Assembly: GCA_012518835.1 (NCBI GenBank)
Contig: JAAYRH010000033.1
Coordinates: 1-64,000, forward strand
Length of the DNA stretch: 64,000 nucleotides
Origin: Aeromonadales bacterium
GTDB taxonomy: Bacteria; Pseudomonadota; Gammaproteobacteria; Enterobacterales; Aeromonadaceae
Direction: 5' to 3'
Shown here: positions 1 to 10,068 of the stretch, in pieces
Numbering within the stretch: position 1 is the first letter of the stretch
Layout: the number at the start of each line of letters is the position of its first letter
Notes under the pieces: generated by a model
The model's input: the letters and a program-made list of their open reading frames with translations, nothing else
Databases searched by the model: none
Told to the model about the DNA's origin: nothing
Made by a program: the position numbers and the translations under genes

Positions 1-66
1 AGTGAAACGCAGCCGCGCCGATGATAGTGTGGCAGATGCCATGTGAAAGTAGGTCACTGCCAGGCG
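1..66 (+). rRNA. rrf: 5S ribosomal RNA, 3' part (5' end outside window)
   Basis: The first 66 bases match the distal half of gammaproteobacterial 5S rRNA: a GTGAAACGC segment, the GCGCCGATGATAGTGTGG helix region and the terminal AGTAGGTCACTGCCAGGC strand. The 5' half lies before the window. A strong terminator follows directly. The exact 3' end is uncertain by a base or two. Confidence 0.93.
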
Positions 67-74
67 CCAAATTC

Positions 75-107
75 AAAAAGCCCTTCACCAATGTGAAGGG
101 CTTTTTT
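75..107 (+). terminator. Rho-independent terminator of the rRNA operon
   Basis: Stem AAAAAGCCCTTCAC / GTGAAGGGCTTTTT with the four-base loop CAAT and a run of six T. It lies about 10 bases after the 5S end, so it probably ends the rRNA operon. Confidence 0.92.
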
Positions 108-217
108 ACGTCTATAAAATATATAGTAATGAACTAGCACAGCTAAGCGTTAAATATGAAATGAGCAATGGTTTCTGTTATAAAAAGCAATTTTAGTTTT
201 TATTAGGCGGAGTAAGC

Positions 218-922
218 ATGAAGTGGGATATTAAAGGCTGGGCAGCGTTACAGATATTGGCATTTGTGCTGTTTTTTTCTTGGGTATTGGGCTACTGGCA
301 AACCTTAGATAAAGGGATTTTTTGGTGGTTCAATAATCTGCTTACCACTGTGCCTGGCTTTCCTAAGTTTGTGGCGATAATTAACCAGCGCTGGGTGGAC
401 GGTGCAGTGGCGATATTAATGGCCAGTTTTGTACTGCATCATGCGCTCAAAGTAACGGGTCGAGAGCGAGCAAAGATGGGCTGTCTTATTTTATTGATGG
501 CAGGGTGCTTTTCTTTACAGGCTGCGGCAGGTAAAGCCTTACCGATAGAGCGCCATAGTCCCACTCTCGTCTATACCGATGCGGCTCGGGTAAGCCAATT
601 GGCGCCGGACATTAAAGCCAAAGATGCTTCTGATAACTCCTTTCCTAGTGATCACGGTATTGGCTTTGCTACGTTTTTACTATTTGCCTGTTACCGATTT
701 CCACGCCGTTATTTATATGTAGTCGCGCCGCTCGTATTTATATTAGCCATGCCTAGGGTGATGTCCGGCGCCCATTGGTTTACTGACTTTGTTTGTGGCT
801 CAATCCCTTTAGCGCTGATTACGGGAGCATGGTTATTTCATACCCCCTTGGCACATTGGCTGACCGAGTCTATTGTCACGCCGGTAGAAAAGTTATTGCT
901 GAAGTGGCGCTTACAAGGCTAA
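218..922 (+). CDS. lpxT: Lipid A 1-phosphate phosphotransferase LpxT-like, PAP2 family
   Basis: Inner-membrane PAP2-superfamily protein of 234 aa, close to E. coli LpxT (237 aa), which moves a phosphate from undecaprenyl diphosphate to lipid A on the periplasmic side. The three PAP2 signature regions are present: K106 to R112, PSDH at 143-146, and R180 through H186 and D190 in the block PRVMSGAHWFTD. The block around SPTL..TD..RVS (114-126) also resembles LpxT rather than generic PAP2 phosphatases. Several hydrophobic segments are visible (about 10-28, 60-76, 88-105, 150-180, 190-208). The start is supported by GGAG five bases upstream. It stands alone after the rRNA terminator. An undecaprenyl-diphosphate phosphatase role is the main alternative. 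Confidence 0.85.
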   Translation: MKWDIKGWAALQILAFVLFFSWVLGYWQTLDKGIFWWFNNLLTTVPGFPKFVAIINQRWVDGAVAILMASFVLHHALKVTGRERAKMGCLILLMAGCFSLQAAAGKALPIERHSPTLVYTDAARVSQLAPDIKAKDASDNSFPSDHGIGFATFLLFACYRFPRRYLYVVAPLVFILAMPRVMSGAHWFTDFVCGSIPLALITGAWLFHTPLAHWLTESIVTPVEKLLLKWRLQG

Positions 923-960
923 TAAGGGAACGTCGCAACTGTGAGCAACGCTCGTTATGC

Positions 961-2142
961 TTATAAAACGGCGGTCGTAAAACGTTCGCTACAAGGCATG
1001 ATATCGTAATCAACCATCACGGTTTCTTCTTCTAAATATCGGCGTAACATATCAAGGGCGGCAAACGCTAATAAACGACGTTGAGCTAATGAATCACGAA
1101 AGTGCATCTGCAGTGTCTGGGCGTAACAGGCTTGATGGGTATTTAAGGCAATTGGGATCCCTTGTGGGCCTTTAGCGCCAATCGCGAGTGATAAAGGCCG
1201 AGCTGACTTTTGTAGCCAGCGAGCTAAGTCTTCGGCGCTGTCGGGCAAACCGGCAATATAGTGGCCTTCAAAGTCACTAATAATGGTACTGATAGTATCG
1301 GTTAAACGACCACCGCTGGCTTCTTCAAATAAGATGACCTCTTTATCGGCAAGTGCTGGGCCCAGAGTCTTGGTGAAATTCATTTCATTACGCGCGACTA
1401 AGTGAGTGCCTACTTCAGCTAACAGTTGAGCCTCAGCGCGTTCAATGGCTTCATTATCTTCGGTGTCGATGATGAGTTTCATTTCTATGGTGGGTAAATT
1501 AGCTCTATATCCTAGCGCAATACCAGCAGGCCAAGTTAAATTATCTAACCGATCGCTAAGCCCAGATTCTGACAGTCCAAATAAAAAAAAGCGTCGTACT
1601 TGACTGCGGCCATTTTGACCCAGTTTGGCTCGCATGCGTGGCAAGATCTCATCGTTCATCATTACTTTTAATTCGGAAGGCACGCCGGGGGTAAAAAAGA
1701 ACGTCGCGCGATTGTGCCTAATGGCAAAGCCACAGGCCGTGCCCGTAGAGTTATCTACTAACTCGGCTCCTTGGGGGAGCATGGCTTGTTTTTGATTACT
1801 AGTGGGCATAGTACGGTTACGGCTGGCGTACTTTTGCTGCATAATATCAAGCCAGTGTTGATTAAGCTCAAGAGGAACACCCGCAGCGTTAGCCATAGCT
1901 TCTGCACATACATCATCGGAGGTTGGGCCTAATCCCCCATTGACGATAATAATATCGGCTTGATGACTGCGTTGTTCAAACAGCTCAACGAGATCTGCCT
2001 TGCGATCGCCGACTGTAAAACGGCGTCGCACTTGCCAGCCTTGCTCTAATAGCAGTTGTGACAACCAGCCAGTATTAGTGTCGGTGATTAGTCCGGTTAA
2101 TACTTCATCACCGGTACTCACTAATTCAATAACAGGTTCCAT
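961..2142 (-). CDS. CinA/YfaY-like protein with molybdopterin-binding fold and degenerate deamidase domain
   Basis: 393 aa, similar in length and layout to E. coli YfaY. Residues 1-170 form the MoCF-binding (COG1058) domain, with STGDEVL near the N-terminus and NGGLGPTSDD at about 68-77. The C-terminal part lines up with the CinA NMN deamidase domain, but where active enzymes have the ES-C-T-GG nucleophile motif this protein has FEEASGGRLT, so the catalytic Ser appears to be lost. In E. coli the YfaY paralogue is likewise considered inactive, and real pyridine-nucleotide recycling needs a separate pncC gene. SD AAGGAAG precedes the start. It is monocistronic and divergent from metA. Confidence 0.85.
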   Translation of the reverse strand: MEPVIELVSTGDEVLTGLITDTNTGWLSQLLLEQGWQVRRRFTVGDRKADLVELFEQRSHQADIIIVNGGLGPTSDDVCAEAMANAAGVPLELNQHWLDIMQQKYASRNRTMPTSNQKQAMLPQGAELVDNSTGTACGFAIRHNRATFFFTPGVPSELKVMMNDEILPRMRAKLGQNGRSQVRRFFLFGLSESGLSDRLDNLTWPAGIALGYRANLPTIEMKLIIDTEDNEAIERAEAQLLAEVGTHLVARNEMNFTKTLGPALADKEVILFEEASGGRLTDTISTIISDFEGHYIAGLPDSAEDLARWLQKSARPLSLAIGAKGPQGIPIALNTHQACYAQTLQMHFRDSLAQRRLLAFAALDMLRRYLEEETVMVDYDIMPCSERFTTAVL

Positions 2143-2233
2143 AATAATCTTCCTTTACGAGCGTTGAACTGATTTTACCCTATCTTGGTACTTTGGCACA
2201 CGTCGAGGATGACAAGTGCCGTTAGTTTGTTGT

Positions 2234-2257
2234 AGATTTCTAGATGTCTAGACTTTC
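2234..2257 (+). promoter_or_regulatory. Tandem MetJ operator (three met boxes)
   Basis: Three contiguous 8-mers, AGATTTCT, AGATGTCT and AGACTTTC, match the met box consensus AGACGTCT at 6/8, 7/8 and 5/8. MetJ-SAM binds arrays of two or more such boxes cooperatively. The array ends 27 bases before the metA start, where promoter occlusion would be expected. MetJ itself is not in the window. Confidence 0.85.
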
Positions 2258-2284
2258 TTAATTATGCTGTAGTTGGAGTAAGCA

Positions 2285-3229
2285 ATGCCCATCAGAATCC
2301 CAGATCGCCTGCCAGCGGCTAATGTACTGACTCAGGAAAATATTTTCGTGATGTCAGAGACCCGAGCGGTTAATCAGGAAATCCGCCCGATGCGCATGCT
2401 CTTGCTTAACCTGATGCCGAAAAAAATTGAAACTGAGACTCAGTTACTACGCATGTTATCCAACTCCCCACTGCAAATTGATGTGGACTTGCTGCGCATT
2501 GACGATCGTCCTTCAAAAAACACACCTCAGTCTCATTTAGAAAGCTTTTATCATGAGTTTGAGCAAGTCCAAGATCAGTTTTACGATGGACTTATTATTA
2601 CCGGAGCACCGCTAGGGCTGACGGATTTTAGCGATGTGGTGTATTGGGATAAAATTGCTCAGGTAGTGGAGTGGGCAAAAAGCCATGTGACTTCTACGCT
2701 TTTTCTATGTTGGGCGGCACAGGCGGGCTTAAAGCTGTTATACGATATCGATAAGCAAACTCGGCTTGAGAAGTTATCTGGGGTGTATGAGCATCAAAAT
2801 TTAGATCAGTATGATCCGTTAATGCGGGGATTTGATGATGTGTTCTTGGCACCCCATTCACGCTACGCTGACTTTCCACTCGATTTAATACAAAAGAAAA
2901 CCGATCTCAAGATCTTAGCTGCCTCCGAGCAGGTAGGTGTTTATTTAGCGGTCAGTCCTGATGGGCGCCAAGTATTTGTCACCGGACATCCAGAGTACGA
3001 TGCGGATACACTCGGTAACGAATATCGTCGTGACTTAGAAGTAGGTATAGCGCCTAAAATGCCGACTAATTACTATCCTAACGATGATGCGAACCAGACA
3101 CCTAGAGCCACTTGGCGTAGCCATGGTCACTTGCTGTTTTCTAACTGGTTGAACTACCATGTTTATCAGCTAACGCCTTACAACCTTGAAACCTTGAATG
3201 CTGCCGGCGAGTCGTTGACCAGAGATTGA
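2285..3229 (+). CDS. metA: Homoserine O-succinyltransferase
   Basis: Transfers succinyl from succinyl-CoA to L-homoserine, the first committed step of methionine synthesis, in the cytoplasm. At 314 aa it is near the usual family length (309 aa in E. coli). The nucleophile is C142 ([10 protein letters not shown]), with H235 and E237 (TGHPEYD) completing the catalytic set at E. coli-like positions. SD GGAG lies six bases before the ATG. The tandem met boxes just upstream indicate MetJ repression by SAM. Acyl specificity (succinyl versus acetyl) cannot be settled from family alone; succinyl is the norm in gammaproteobacteria. Confidence 0.96.
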   Translation: MPIRIPDRLPAANVLTQENIFVMSETRAVNQEIRPMRMLLLNLMPKKIETETQLLRMLSNSPLQIDVDLLRIDDRPSKNTPQSHLESFYHEFEQVQDQFYDGLIITGAPLGLTDFSDVVYWDKIAQVVEWAKSHVTSTLFLCWAAQAGLKLLYDIDKQTRLEKLSGVYEHQNLDQYDPLMRGFDDVFLAPHSRYADFPLDLIQKKTDLKILAASEQVGVYLAVSPDGRQVFVTGHPEYDADTLGNEYRRDLEVGIAPKMPTNYYPNDDANQTPRATWRSHGHLLFSNWLNYHVYQLTPYNLETLNAAGESLTRD

Positions 3230-3231
3230 AT

Positions 3232-3354
3232 GCGTGAGGAGTGAAGGGTAAAACATTGGTCGTTACACAGCCAATAAATAGCTAAGGGAGCAGCCAGCAC
3301 CTTGGCCATAAAGAGACCGACTTATGTTTACCTTTCGCATCTTACTCCTCACGC
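3232..3354. repeat. Inverted repeat spanning the metA / antiporter gap
   Basis: Outer arms GCGTGAGGAGT (3232-3242) and ACTCCTCACGC (3344-3354) are perfect reverse complements. Inside them, GAAGGGTAAAACAT on the left pairs imperfectly with the complement of ATGTTTACCTTTC on the right. The unit fills nearly all of the noncoding DNA between two convergent genes. No T-run follows either arm, so it is not a classic terminator. It may be a short foldback or MITE-like element. Confidence 0.6.
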
Positions 3355-3363
3355 CTCACCGTA

Positions 3364-4653
3364 TTACTCAATAGGAAAACCAGACTTTTCGGCAGCTTTG
3401 GCTTTATTGATCATAGAAGAAATAGTCATGCCTTGGACGATGATAGAAAATAGTACAATGGCATAGGTCATCATTAGTATTAAGTCCCGTAACTCAAACT
3501 GACCCTCTGATCCGAGTCGAATACCAGGTGGGATAGACAGCGCCATAGCCAACGATAGGCCGCCCCTTAATCCGCCCCAGGTTAAAATGCGTACCGAGTA
3601 TTTGTTGTAGCTGCGAAAGTGGCGAAATACCATATAAGGAACAGAGACACTAAAAAAGCGGCCAAGTAACACAAGAGGGACACTGCACAATACCAAGATC
3701 CAAGCTTGCCAATGAAATTCTACCAGCATCATGGCCAAGCCAATAAGCAAGAATAATAAGGCGTTTAAAAACTCATCGAGCAGGCTCCAAAACTCATCCA
3801 AATAGTGTTTACTTTGCTCTGAAAAACCGGTGTAGCGCGTCCAGTTACCAATCATAATACCGGTGACTACCATCGCCAGCGCGCCAGATACTCCGAGTAA
3901 GTTAGCAAGGGCAAAACCGGCGGTAGGAATACACAGAGTAATGAGCAGCTCCATGGATCCATCGTCGGTCGCGCTAATCATAATGTGGGCGATTAAGCCC
4001 AGTATGGCACCAAATAAAATGCCCCCTATCGCTTCTTGTGCGAATAGACTAAGCACAGCGCCAATGCTGAATTCACTGCCACTAAAGGCGACCGAAAAAA
4101 TAGTTAGAAATACTACTAGGCCAATACCGTCATTAAATAACGACTCACCTTCTACTTGAATAGCAATCTGCTCTGGCGCGCCTAGCTTTTTAACAATCGC
4201 AAGCACCGCAATCGGGTCGGTGGGAGAGATCAAGGCACCAAATAATAAGCAATAAACAAAAGGCAGTGAGATAGCGGCCGCGTATGCGAGCAACCATAAG
4301 CCGATGGCTACTAAAAAAGTCGAGATCAAGACCCCAACAATTACTAGCGTAGATATTTCCCACTTTTGACTTTTCATTGCAGGCAAGTTGATGCCTAAGC
4401 CACCGGCAAATAGCAGAAAACCTAATATGCCTTGCAGTAGGAATTGTCCAAAGTCGACATTCTTGATCACCTCTATGGCATGGGTCTCGAGCTCTGGCCA
4501 AGCGGTTTTGCCGAGAATTAGCATAATGATGGAGATCAGCAGGGCACCGAAGGTAATGGCAATGGTGGTCTGGATTTTCATGATGTATTGATTGACGAAA
4601 GCGATAGTGATCGCGATTGCCGCCAAAAAACACAGGGTGTAGTAGACGCTCAT
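3364..4653 (-). CDS. CPA1-family Na+/H+ antiporter (NhaP/NHE type)
   Basis: Integral membrane cation/proton exchanger of 429 aa with about 12 hydrophobic segments and no long cytoplasmic tail. The signature SPTDPIAV (143-150, D146) and the ND pair N174-D175 in GESLFNDGIGLV mark the electroneutral CPA1 type, in contrast to the DD pair of electrogenic exchangers. Another family block, GGLRGGLSLAMALSIP, lies near residue 365. It is expected to export Na+ (or K+) for pH and salt homeostasis, which suits a marine bacterium. The SD is weak. It is transcribed away from metH and convergent with metA. Confidence 0.88.
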   Translation of the reverse strand: MSVYYTLCFLAAIAITIAFVNQYIMKIQTTIAITFGALLISIIMLILGKTAWPELETHAIEVIKNVDFGQFLLQGILGFLLFAGGLGINLPAMKSQKWEISTLVIVGVLISTFLVAIGLWLLAYAAAISLPFVYCLLFGALISPTDPIAVLAIVKKLGAPEQIAIQVEGESLFNDGIGLVVFLTIFSVAFSGSEFSIGAVLSLFAQEAIGGILFGAILGLIAHIMISATDDGSMELLITLCIPTAGFALANLLGVSGALAMVVTGIMIGNWTRYTGFSEQSKHYLDEFWSLLDEFLNALLFLLIGLAMMLVEFHWQAWILVLCSVPLVLLGRFFSVSVPYMVFRHFRSYNKYSVRILTWGGLRGGLSLAMALSIPPGIRLGSEGQFELRDLILMMTYAIVLFSIIVQGMTISSMINKAKAAEKSGFPIE

Positions 4654-4890
4654 AGCAGCTGTTCCGGGTTAATATTTTATTATTGAAGTAAGCTTAGTTA
4701 CCACGCTTGGTGGGTGGGATATAGTGTGCCTCAATCTGGGGCGCAGCCCTAGTAAAAAGCGATGCTTTTATCCTTCATTGGTAGCCGGTATTTTACTAGC
4801 CAACCATTACAGATGGCTAGGCATCCCATGCCGCGCTTGTGGTAAGATAGGGAGTCGCGTAAAGGAATTAGGTCGTTACAGGAGTCAGCA

Positions 4891-7800
4891 GTGTCCAGAT
4901 CCCCCGTATTTTCCCAGCTTGAACAGGCATTAGCCGAACGAATTTTGATCATCGATGGGGGCATGGGCACCATGATCCAGTCCTATAAACTCGATGAGGC
5001 CGCCTATCGAGGCGAGCGTTTTGCTGATTGGGCGTCAGACGTCAAGGGTAACAATGATTTATTGGTACTGTCTCAGCCGAAGTTGATTTCGCAAATTCAT
5101 AGCGACTACTTTGCGGCGGGCGCTGATATTATTGAAACTAATACCTTTAACGCCACCCCAATTGCTATGGCCGACTATCAAATGCAGTCGCTATCGGCAG
5201 AGATAAACTTTGAGGCGGCACGTCTAGCTCGCTCCGTGGCCGACGAGTGGACTGCAAAAGAGCCTCATAAACCGCGCTTTGTGGCTGGAGTATTAGGGCC
5301 GACCAACCGCACCGCCTCTATTTCACCGGATGTGAATGATGCCGGCTATCGAAACGTGAGTTTTGATGAGTTAGTAGAGGCTTATACTGAGTCGACTCAA
5401 GCTTTGATCGACGGTGGCGCACATATGTTGATGATAGAAACTATCTTCGACACCCTTAACGCTAAAGCCGCGGTATTTGCGATTGAAACCTTGTTCGATA
5501 AGCAAAACATCCGTATTCCAGTAATGATTTCCGGCACTATTACCGATGCCTCTGGCCGTACCTTAACTGGGCAAACTACTGAAGCTTTCTATCATTCGTT
5601 ACGCCATGCCAAGCCGCTGTCGTTTGGTTTAAACTGTGCATTGGGCCCTAAAGAGCTACGCCAGTACGTACAAGAATTGTCACGGATCAGTGAAACCTAT
5701 GTCTCGGCTCACCCTAATGCCGGCTTACCCAACGCCTTTGGTGAATATGATCTTGAAGCCGATGAAATGGCCGAGCATATTCGCGAATGGGCTGAAAGTG
5801 GTTTCTTAAACCTAGTCGGCGGTTGCTGTGGCTCGACTCCTGAGCATATTCGGGTGATGGCTGAAGCCGTAGCGGGTATTAAACCTCGTGTCTTGCCCAC
5901 CCTAGCGCCTGCTTGTCGCCTATCGGGCTTAGAGCCCTTGGTTATCACGCCCGACACTATGTTTGTTAACGTGGGTGAGCGCACTAACGTCACTGGCTCT
6001 GCTAAATTTAAGCGGCTGATCCGTGAAGAAAAGTACGATGAAGCGCTAGAAGTGGCACTACAGCAAGTAGAAAATGGGGCACAGGTGATTGATATCAACA
6101 TGGATGAAGGCATGTTGGATTCAAAGGCGTGTATGACTCGCTTCTTAAATCTGATTGCCGGTGAGCCTGATATTTCACGGGTGCCCATTATGCTCGACTC
6201 CTCTAAGTGGGAGGTAATAGAGGCCGGCTTAAAATGCATTCAAGGCAAGGGCATTGTTAACTCTATTTCGATGAAAGAAGGCGTCGATGAGTTTATTGAA
6301 CATGCCAAGCTCGTGCGCCGCTATGGCGCTGCCGTAATCGTGATGGCGTTTGACGAAGTAGGTCAGGCTGATACCCGTGAACGTAAGTTTGAGATTTGTG
6401 AGCGTGCCTATCGGATTTTGGTTGATGAAGTGGGCTTTCCAGCAGAAGATATTATTTTTGACCCCAATATTTTCGCCATCGCCACCGGCATTGAAGAACA
6501 TAATAACTATGCGATAGAGTTCCTGGACGTTATTAAAGACATTAAACAACACCTGCCCCATGCCATGATCTCGGGCGGAGTATCTAACGTGTCGTTTTCG
6601 TTTCGTGGCAACGAAGTAGTGCGCGAAGCTATCCACTCCGTGTTTTTATACCATGCCGTAAAAAACGGCATGGATATGGGGATCGTTAACGCCGGTCAGC
6701 TGGCGATTTATGAAGACATTGATCCTGAGCTAAAAGAAAAAGTCATCGCGGTAGTGCTCAATGAAAATGAAGGAGCCACCGAAGCTCTATTAGAAATCGC
6801 TGAACGCTATCGTAACAGTAGTAGCGAAGCGGTGGATCCTCGGGATTTAGAATGGCGCTCGTGGCCAGTAAATGAACGACTGTCGCACTCGCTGGTTAAA
6901 GGGCTGACCGACTTTATTGAAGAAGATACGGAAGCGGCTCGTCTCGCTGCAGCTCGGCCGCTCGATGTGATTGAAGGGCCGCTAATGGATGGTATGAATG
7001 TGGTCGGCGACTTATTTGGCGCCGGTAAAATGTTCTTACCGCAAGTAGTTAAGTCGGCTCGGGTAATGAAGCGGGCAGTGGCTTATTTAAACCCCTACAT
7101 TGAAGCCAGTAAAGAGGTGGGACAAACCAACGGTCGAGTAGTGATGGCCACGGTAAAAGGTGATGTGCATGATATTGGTAAAAATATCGTTGGCGTAGTA
7201 CTGCAGTGTAATAACTTCGAAGTCATTGATTTAGGCGTTATGGTGCCTTGTGAAAAAATTCTACAAACGGCCCGTGAAACGAATGCTGATATGATTGGCT
7301 TGTCGGGGCTGATCACGCCGTCGCTAGACGAGATGGTGAATGTGGCGCAGGAAATGCAGCGCCAAGGCTTTACTATTCCGTTACTGATTGGCGGTGCCAC
7401 TACCTCTAAAGCGCATACGGCAGTTAAGATTGAGCAAAACTATGATGAGCCGGTAGTGTATGTCTCTAATGCTTCGCGTGCGGTGGGGGTAGTGCAAACG
7501 TTACTGAGCAAAGAGAATAAGCCGGCTTTTGTAGAGCGGTTAAACAAAGAGTACGACACCGTACGCGATCAGCATGCCCGAAAAAAACCACGTACTAAAC
7601 CTATCTCTTTAGCAGATGCGCGAGCGAATAAAGTCGATATCGACTGGCAGGCTTATACCCCCCCAGTACCGGCTAAGCTGGGAGTACATGAGTTTCATAA
7701 TATTCCCATTTCCGTGGTGCGTGAATATATCGACTGGTCGCCCTTTTTTATGACCTGGGGATTAGCAGGAAAATTTCCTCGCATCTTAGAGGATGAAGTA

Positions 7801-8571
7801 GTGGGTGAGGAGGCCACCAAGTTATTTGCTGATGCCCAAGCCATGTTGGATAAGCTAGAGCAGGATCAAACCCTAAGTTGTGCCGGAGTGATTGGCTTGT
7901 TTCCTGCAAACAGTGTGGGTGATGATGTGGAAATTTATGCTGATGAGTCGCGCAGTGAAGTACTACAGACTTTGCGCTTTCTGCGCCAGCAAACAGAGAA
8001 AAAAGACGGCTTTCCTAATTATTGTTTAGCTGACTATGTGGCACCGAAAGGAACCAAAGCAGATTATATCGGTGGCTTTGCCGTGACCGGCGGTATCGGT
8101 GAAGATGACATTATTCGTCGTTATAAAGACGAGGAAGATGATTATAATGCTATCCTTGCCGGCTCGGTGGCGGACCGCTTAGCGGAAGCTTTTGCCGAGT
8201 ATTTACACTTGTTAGTACGTCGTGAATACTGGGGCTATGCTGCCGATGAGCAGTTAACGAATGATGAATTAGTACGCGAAAAATACGTGGGCATTCGCCC
8301 AGCACCAGGTTATCCAGCTTGCCCTGAGCATACTGAAAAAGGGACGCTGTGGGAGTGGTTAGACGTAGAGTCGCGGATTGGCATGAAGCTAACCGAGTCC
8401 TATGCTATGTGGCCCGGCGCGGCTGTCGCCGGCTTTTACTTCTCCTATCCTGATACCCGTTACTTTGCGGTAGCGCAGATCCAAGAAGATCAATTATTGG
8501 ACTACGCAGCTCGTAAAGGGATGACTAGAGAAGAAGCCGAAAAATGGCTGGCGCCGAACTTAAGCGCTTAA
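4891..8571 (+). CDS. metH: Cobalamin-dependent methionine synthase
   Basis: Transfers a methyl group from 5-methyltetrahydrofolate via cobalamin to homocysteine. The 1226 aa cover all four modules: homocysteine domain (1-325) with zinc ligands C249 and C312/C313 ([10 protein letters not shown]), pterin-binding domain (about 350-610, starting [11 protein letters not shown]), cobalamin cap and Rossmann domains with DVHDIGKNI near residue 760 supplying the lower axial His, and a C-terminal SAM-binding reactivation domain (about 900-1226, with [15 protein letters not shown]). The start is GTG, supported by GGAG six bases upstream. A hairpin terminator follows. I see no met box upstream; E. coli metH is controlled mainly by MetR. 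Confidence 0.98.
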   Translation: MSRSPVFSQLEQALAERILIIDGGMGTMIQSYKLDEAAYRGERFADWASDVKGNNDLLVLSQPKLISQIHSDYFAAGADIIETNTFNATPIAMADYQMQSLSAEINFEAARLARSVADEWTAKEPHKPRFVAGVLGPTNRTASISPDVNDAGYRNVSFDELVEAYTESTQALIDGGAHMLMIETIFDTLNAKAAVFAIETLFDKQNIRIPVMISGTITDASGRTLTGQTTEAFYHSLRHAKPLSFGLNCALGPKELRQYVQELSRISETYVSAHPNAGLPNAFGEYDLEADEMAEHIREWAESGFLNLVGGCCGSTPEHIRVMAEAVAGIKPRVLPTLAPACRLSGLEPLVITPDTMFVNVGERTNVTGSAKFKRLIREEKYDEALEVALQQVENGAQVIDINMDEGMLDSKACMTRFLNLIAGEPDISRVPIMLDSSKWEVIEAGLKCIQGKGIVNSISMKEGVDEFIEHAKLVRRYGAAVIVMAFDEVGQADTRERKFEICERAYRILVDEVGFPAEDIIFDPNIFAIATGIEEHNNYAIEFLDVIKDIKQHLPHAMISGGVSNVSFSFRGNEVVREAIHSVFLYHAVKNGMDMGIVNAGQLAIYEDIDPELKEKVIAVVLNENEGATEALLEIAERYRNSSSEAVDPRDLEWRSWPVNERLSHSLVKGLTDFIEEDTEAARLAAARPLDVIEGPLMDGMNVVGDLFGAGKMFLPQVVKSARVMKRAVAYLNPYIEASKEVGQTNGRVVMATVKGDVHDIGKNIVGVVLQCNNFEVIDLGVMVPCEKILQTARETNADMIGLSGLITPSLDEMVNVAQEMQRQGFTIPLLIGGATTSKAHTAVKIEQNYDEPVVYVSNASRAVGVVQTLLSKENKPAFVERLNKEYDTVRDQHARKKPRTKPISLADARANKVDIDWQAYTPPVPAKLGVHEFHNIPISVVREYIDWSPFFMTWGLAGKFPRILEDEVVGEEATKLFADAQAMLDKLEQDQTLSCAGVIGLFPANSVGDDVEIYADESRSEVLQTLRFLRQQTEKKDGFPNYCLADYVAPKGTKADYIGGFAVTGGIGEDDIIRRYKDEEDDYNAILAGSVADRLAEAFAEYLHLLVRREYWGYAADEQLTNDELVREKYVGIRPAPGYPACPEHTEKGTLWEWLDVESRIGMKLTESYAMWPGAAVAGFYFSYPDTRYFAVAQIQEDQLLDYAARKGMTREEAEKWLAPNLSA

Positions 8572-8605
8572 TAATGGTCATAACTTCGTTATCGTTAAAT
8601 AATAC

Positions 8606-8627
8606 TGGCGCCTTTGGCGCCATTTTT
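8606..8627 (+). terminator. Rho-independent terminator after metH
   Basis: Stem TGGCGCC / GGCGCCA with loop TTT and then five T, 35 bases past the metH stop. Confidence 0.85.
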
Positions 8628-8724
8628 GTAAAAACGTATTCTTCATACTCATTTTTGATGAGAAAAGGGTATGCTTAAGAGAATTTGTGCCAGCAAGGGA
8701 TACCTCTTGTAGCAAGGAGGAGCT

Positions 8725-8790
8725 GTGCTAGGAAAGCGAGCTAAGTGCTGCCTTTTATGTACGGTGTGCCATATTTATTTTATTAGTTAG
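8725..8790 (+). CDS. Possible 21-residue Cys-rich leader peptide
   Basis: A GTG codon preceded by a near-ideal ribosome site (AAGGAGGAG, four to five bases upstream) opens a 21-codon frame ending TAG at 8788-8790. The peptide has four cysteines within eight residues (KCCLLCTVCH) followed by IYFIS. Its stop codon abuts the AGGAG that serves the carboxypeptidase start at 8800, so translation of the two could be coupled. No homologue is known to me, and it may be chance. Confidence 0.3.
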   Translation: MLGKRAKCCLLCTVCHIYFIS

Positions 8791-8799
8791 GAGCTAGGC

Positions 8800-10044
8800 A
8801 TGTGGGGTAGAAAAAATAATGGGCAAGCAAGGTGGCTGCTCCTGACGGTAGTCATGCTCAGTTCTTTATTAGTACAGGTGCAGGCCAACCCTCGTTATGC
8901 CGCTATTATTGTTCATGCCGACAGTGGAGAAGTCTTACACTCTGCTCATGCTAATGCACCACGCTATCCTGCCTCTTTAACTAAAATGATGACCCTGTAT
9001 CTGCTATTTGATGCTATGGAGCAGGGGTTAATGACACTAGACACAGCAATGCCGGTCTCGGCTCATGCAGCGTCGATGCCGCAAACCAATATTTCTTTAA
9101 AACAAGGCGACCGACTGCGGGTACGGGATGCAATTCCGGCGCTAGTAGTACGCTCTGCTAATGATGCGGCGGTGGTGGTTGCTGAAGCCCTAGGCGGGAC
9201 TGAAAGTGAATTTGCAGTCATGATGACCAATAAAGCCAAAGCATTAAACATGACCTCCACCACCTTTCGTAATGCATCCGGTTTGCCCGATGCGGCTCAA
9301 AAGTCCAGCGCTAAAGATTTATCAGTGTTAGCGCTGCGACTAATGAAAGATCACCCTAATTATTATCATTATTTTTCTACCTTATCTTTTACTTTTAAAG
9401 GCAAAACTTACCATAGCCATAATCGCATGATAAAAAACTATGCTGGTACAGATGGCATGAAAACCGGCTACATTCGTGCTTCTGGCTTTAACGTAGCCAC
9501 TTCATCGGTGCGTAATAATCAGCGTTTAATTGGTGTCGTGATGGGCGGGCAAACCGCCCAGTCTCGTGATGCAGAAATGGTTAAGCTGTTAGATGCGGGA
9601 TTTGTAAAAGCGAAAAAAATAGCTAAAACCTCACCCCAAGCGGCAAAGATGGATAATAAGCTGGTAGTGAATACTGAAACTGTGCGTCAAGTGACTAAAC
9701 CTGAAGCTAAGCCAGCGCCAAAGCCCGAGCCTAAGCCAATAGTGTCAGCACCTAGACCAGCACCGGCTGTTGCTGCCACTCCTGAGGTGGCACGCCTTGG
9801 CCAGTGGGCGGTACAGGTAGGTTCATTTAGAGGAGCAGAGCAAGCGCGTGAACGAGCACATGAAGCAGCCCGCCGTTTAGATGACGTAAAGTCCGAGCAA
9901 GTTGCGATCAATGAAGTACAGATTAGCAATAACACCTTATACCGTGCTCAGCTAGTGGGCTTGCAGCAAGATCAGGCTAAGCTTGCTTGTGAGCGCTTAA
10001 CGCGCCAAGGAATAGACTGTTTAGTGGTTAGAAATGAAAGCTAA
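8800..10044 (+). CDS. D-alanyl-D-alanine carboxypeptidase (peptidase S11) with C-terminal SPOR domain
   Basis: Periplasmic low-molecular-weight penicillin-binding protein expected to trim the terminal D-Ala of peptidoglycan stem peptides. Signal peptide at about 1-29 (cleavage after VQAN or VQA). The active-site motifs are all present: S59-L-T-K62, S119-A-N121 and K221-T-G. A Lys/Pro/Glu-rich linker (about 285-330) leads to a SPOR domain (335-412, starting WAVQVGSFR) that binds denuded glycan at the septum. This places the enzyme at division sites and distinguishes it from E. coli DacA/DacC, which carry an amphipathic C-terminal helix. SD AGGAG is six bases before the ATG. 414 aa, monocistronic. 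Confidence 0.93.
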   Translation: MWGRKNNGQARWLLLTVVMLSSLLVQVQANPRYAAIIVHADSGEVLHSAHANAPRYPASLTKMMTLYLLFDAMEQGLMTLDTAMPVSAHAASMPQTNISLKQGDRLRVRDAIPALVVRSANDAAVVVAEALGGTESEFAVMMTNKAKALNMTSTTFRNASGLPDAAQKSSAKDLSVLALRLMKDHPNYYHYFSTLSFTFKGKTYHSHNRMIKNYAGTDGMKTGYIRASGFNVATSSVRNNQRLIGVVMGGQTAQSRDAEMVKLLDAGFVKAKKIAKTSPQAAKMDNKLVVNTETVRQVTKPEAKPAPKPEPKPIVSAPRPAPAVAATPEVARLGQWAVQVGSFRGAEQARERAHEAARRLDDVKSEQVAINEVQISNNTLYRAQLVGLQQDQAKLACERLTRQGIDCLVVRNES

Positions 10045-10068
10045 TGTCAGTGAGATCAGTTAATCGCT

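Noticed and set aside
961..2142. Active NMN deamidase (CinA/PncC)
   Set aside because: The nucleophile Ser of the C-terminal domain is replaced (FEEASGG), so enzyme activity is not claimed.
4684..4696. MetR-like site TGAAGTAAGCTTA before metH
   Set aside because: Only the left half matches TGAA-N5-TTCA; too weak to claim.
5709..6636. Long open frames antisense to metH
   Set aside because: They mirror codon periodicity of metH, have low-complexity Ser/Arg-rich products and no ribosome sites.
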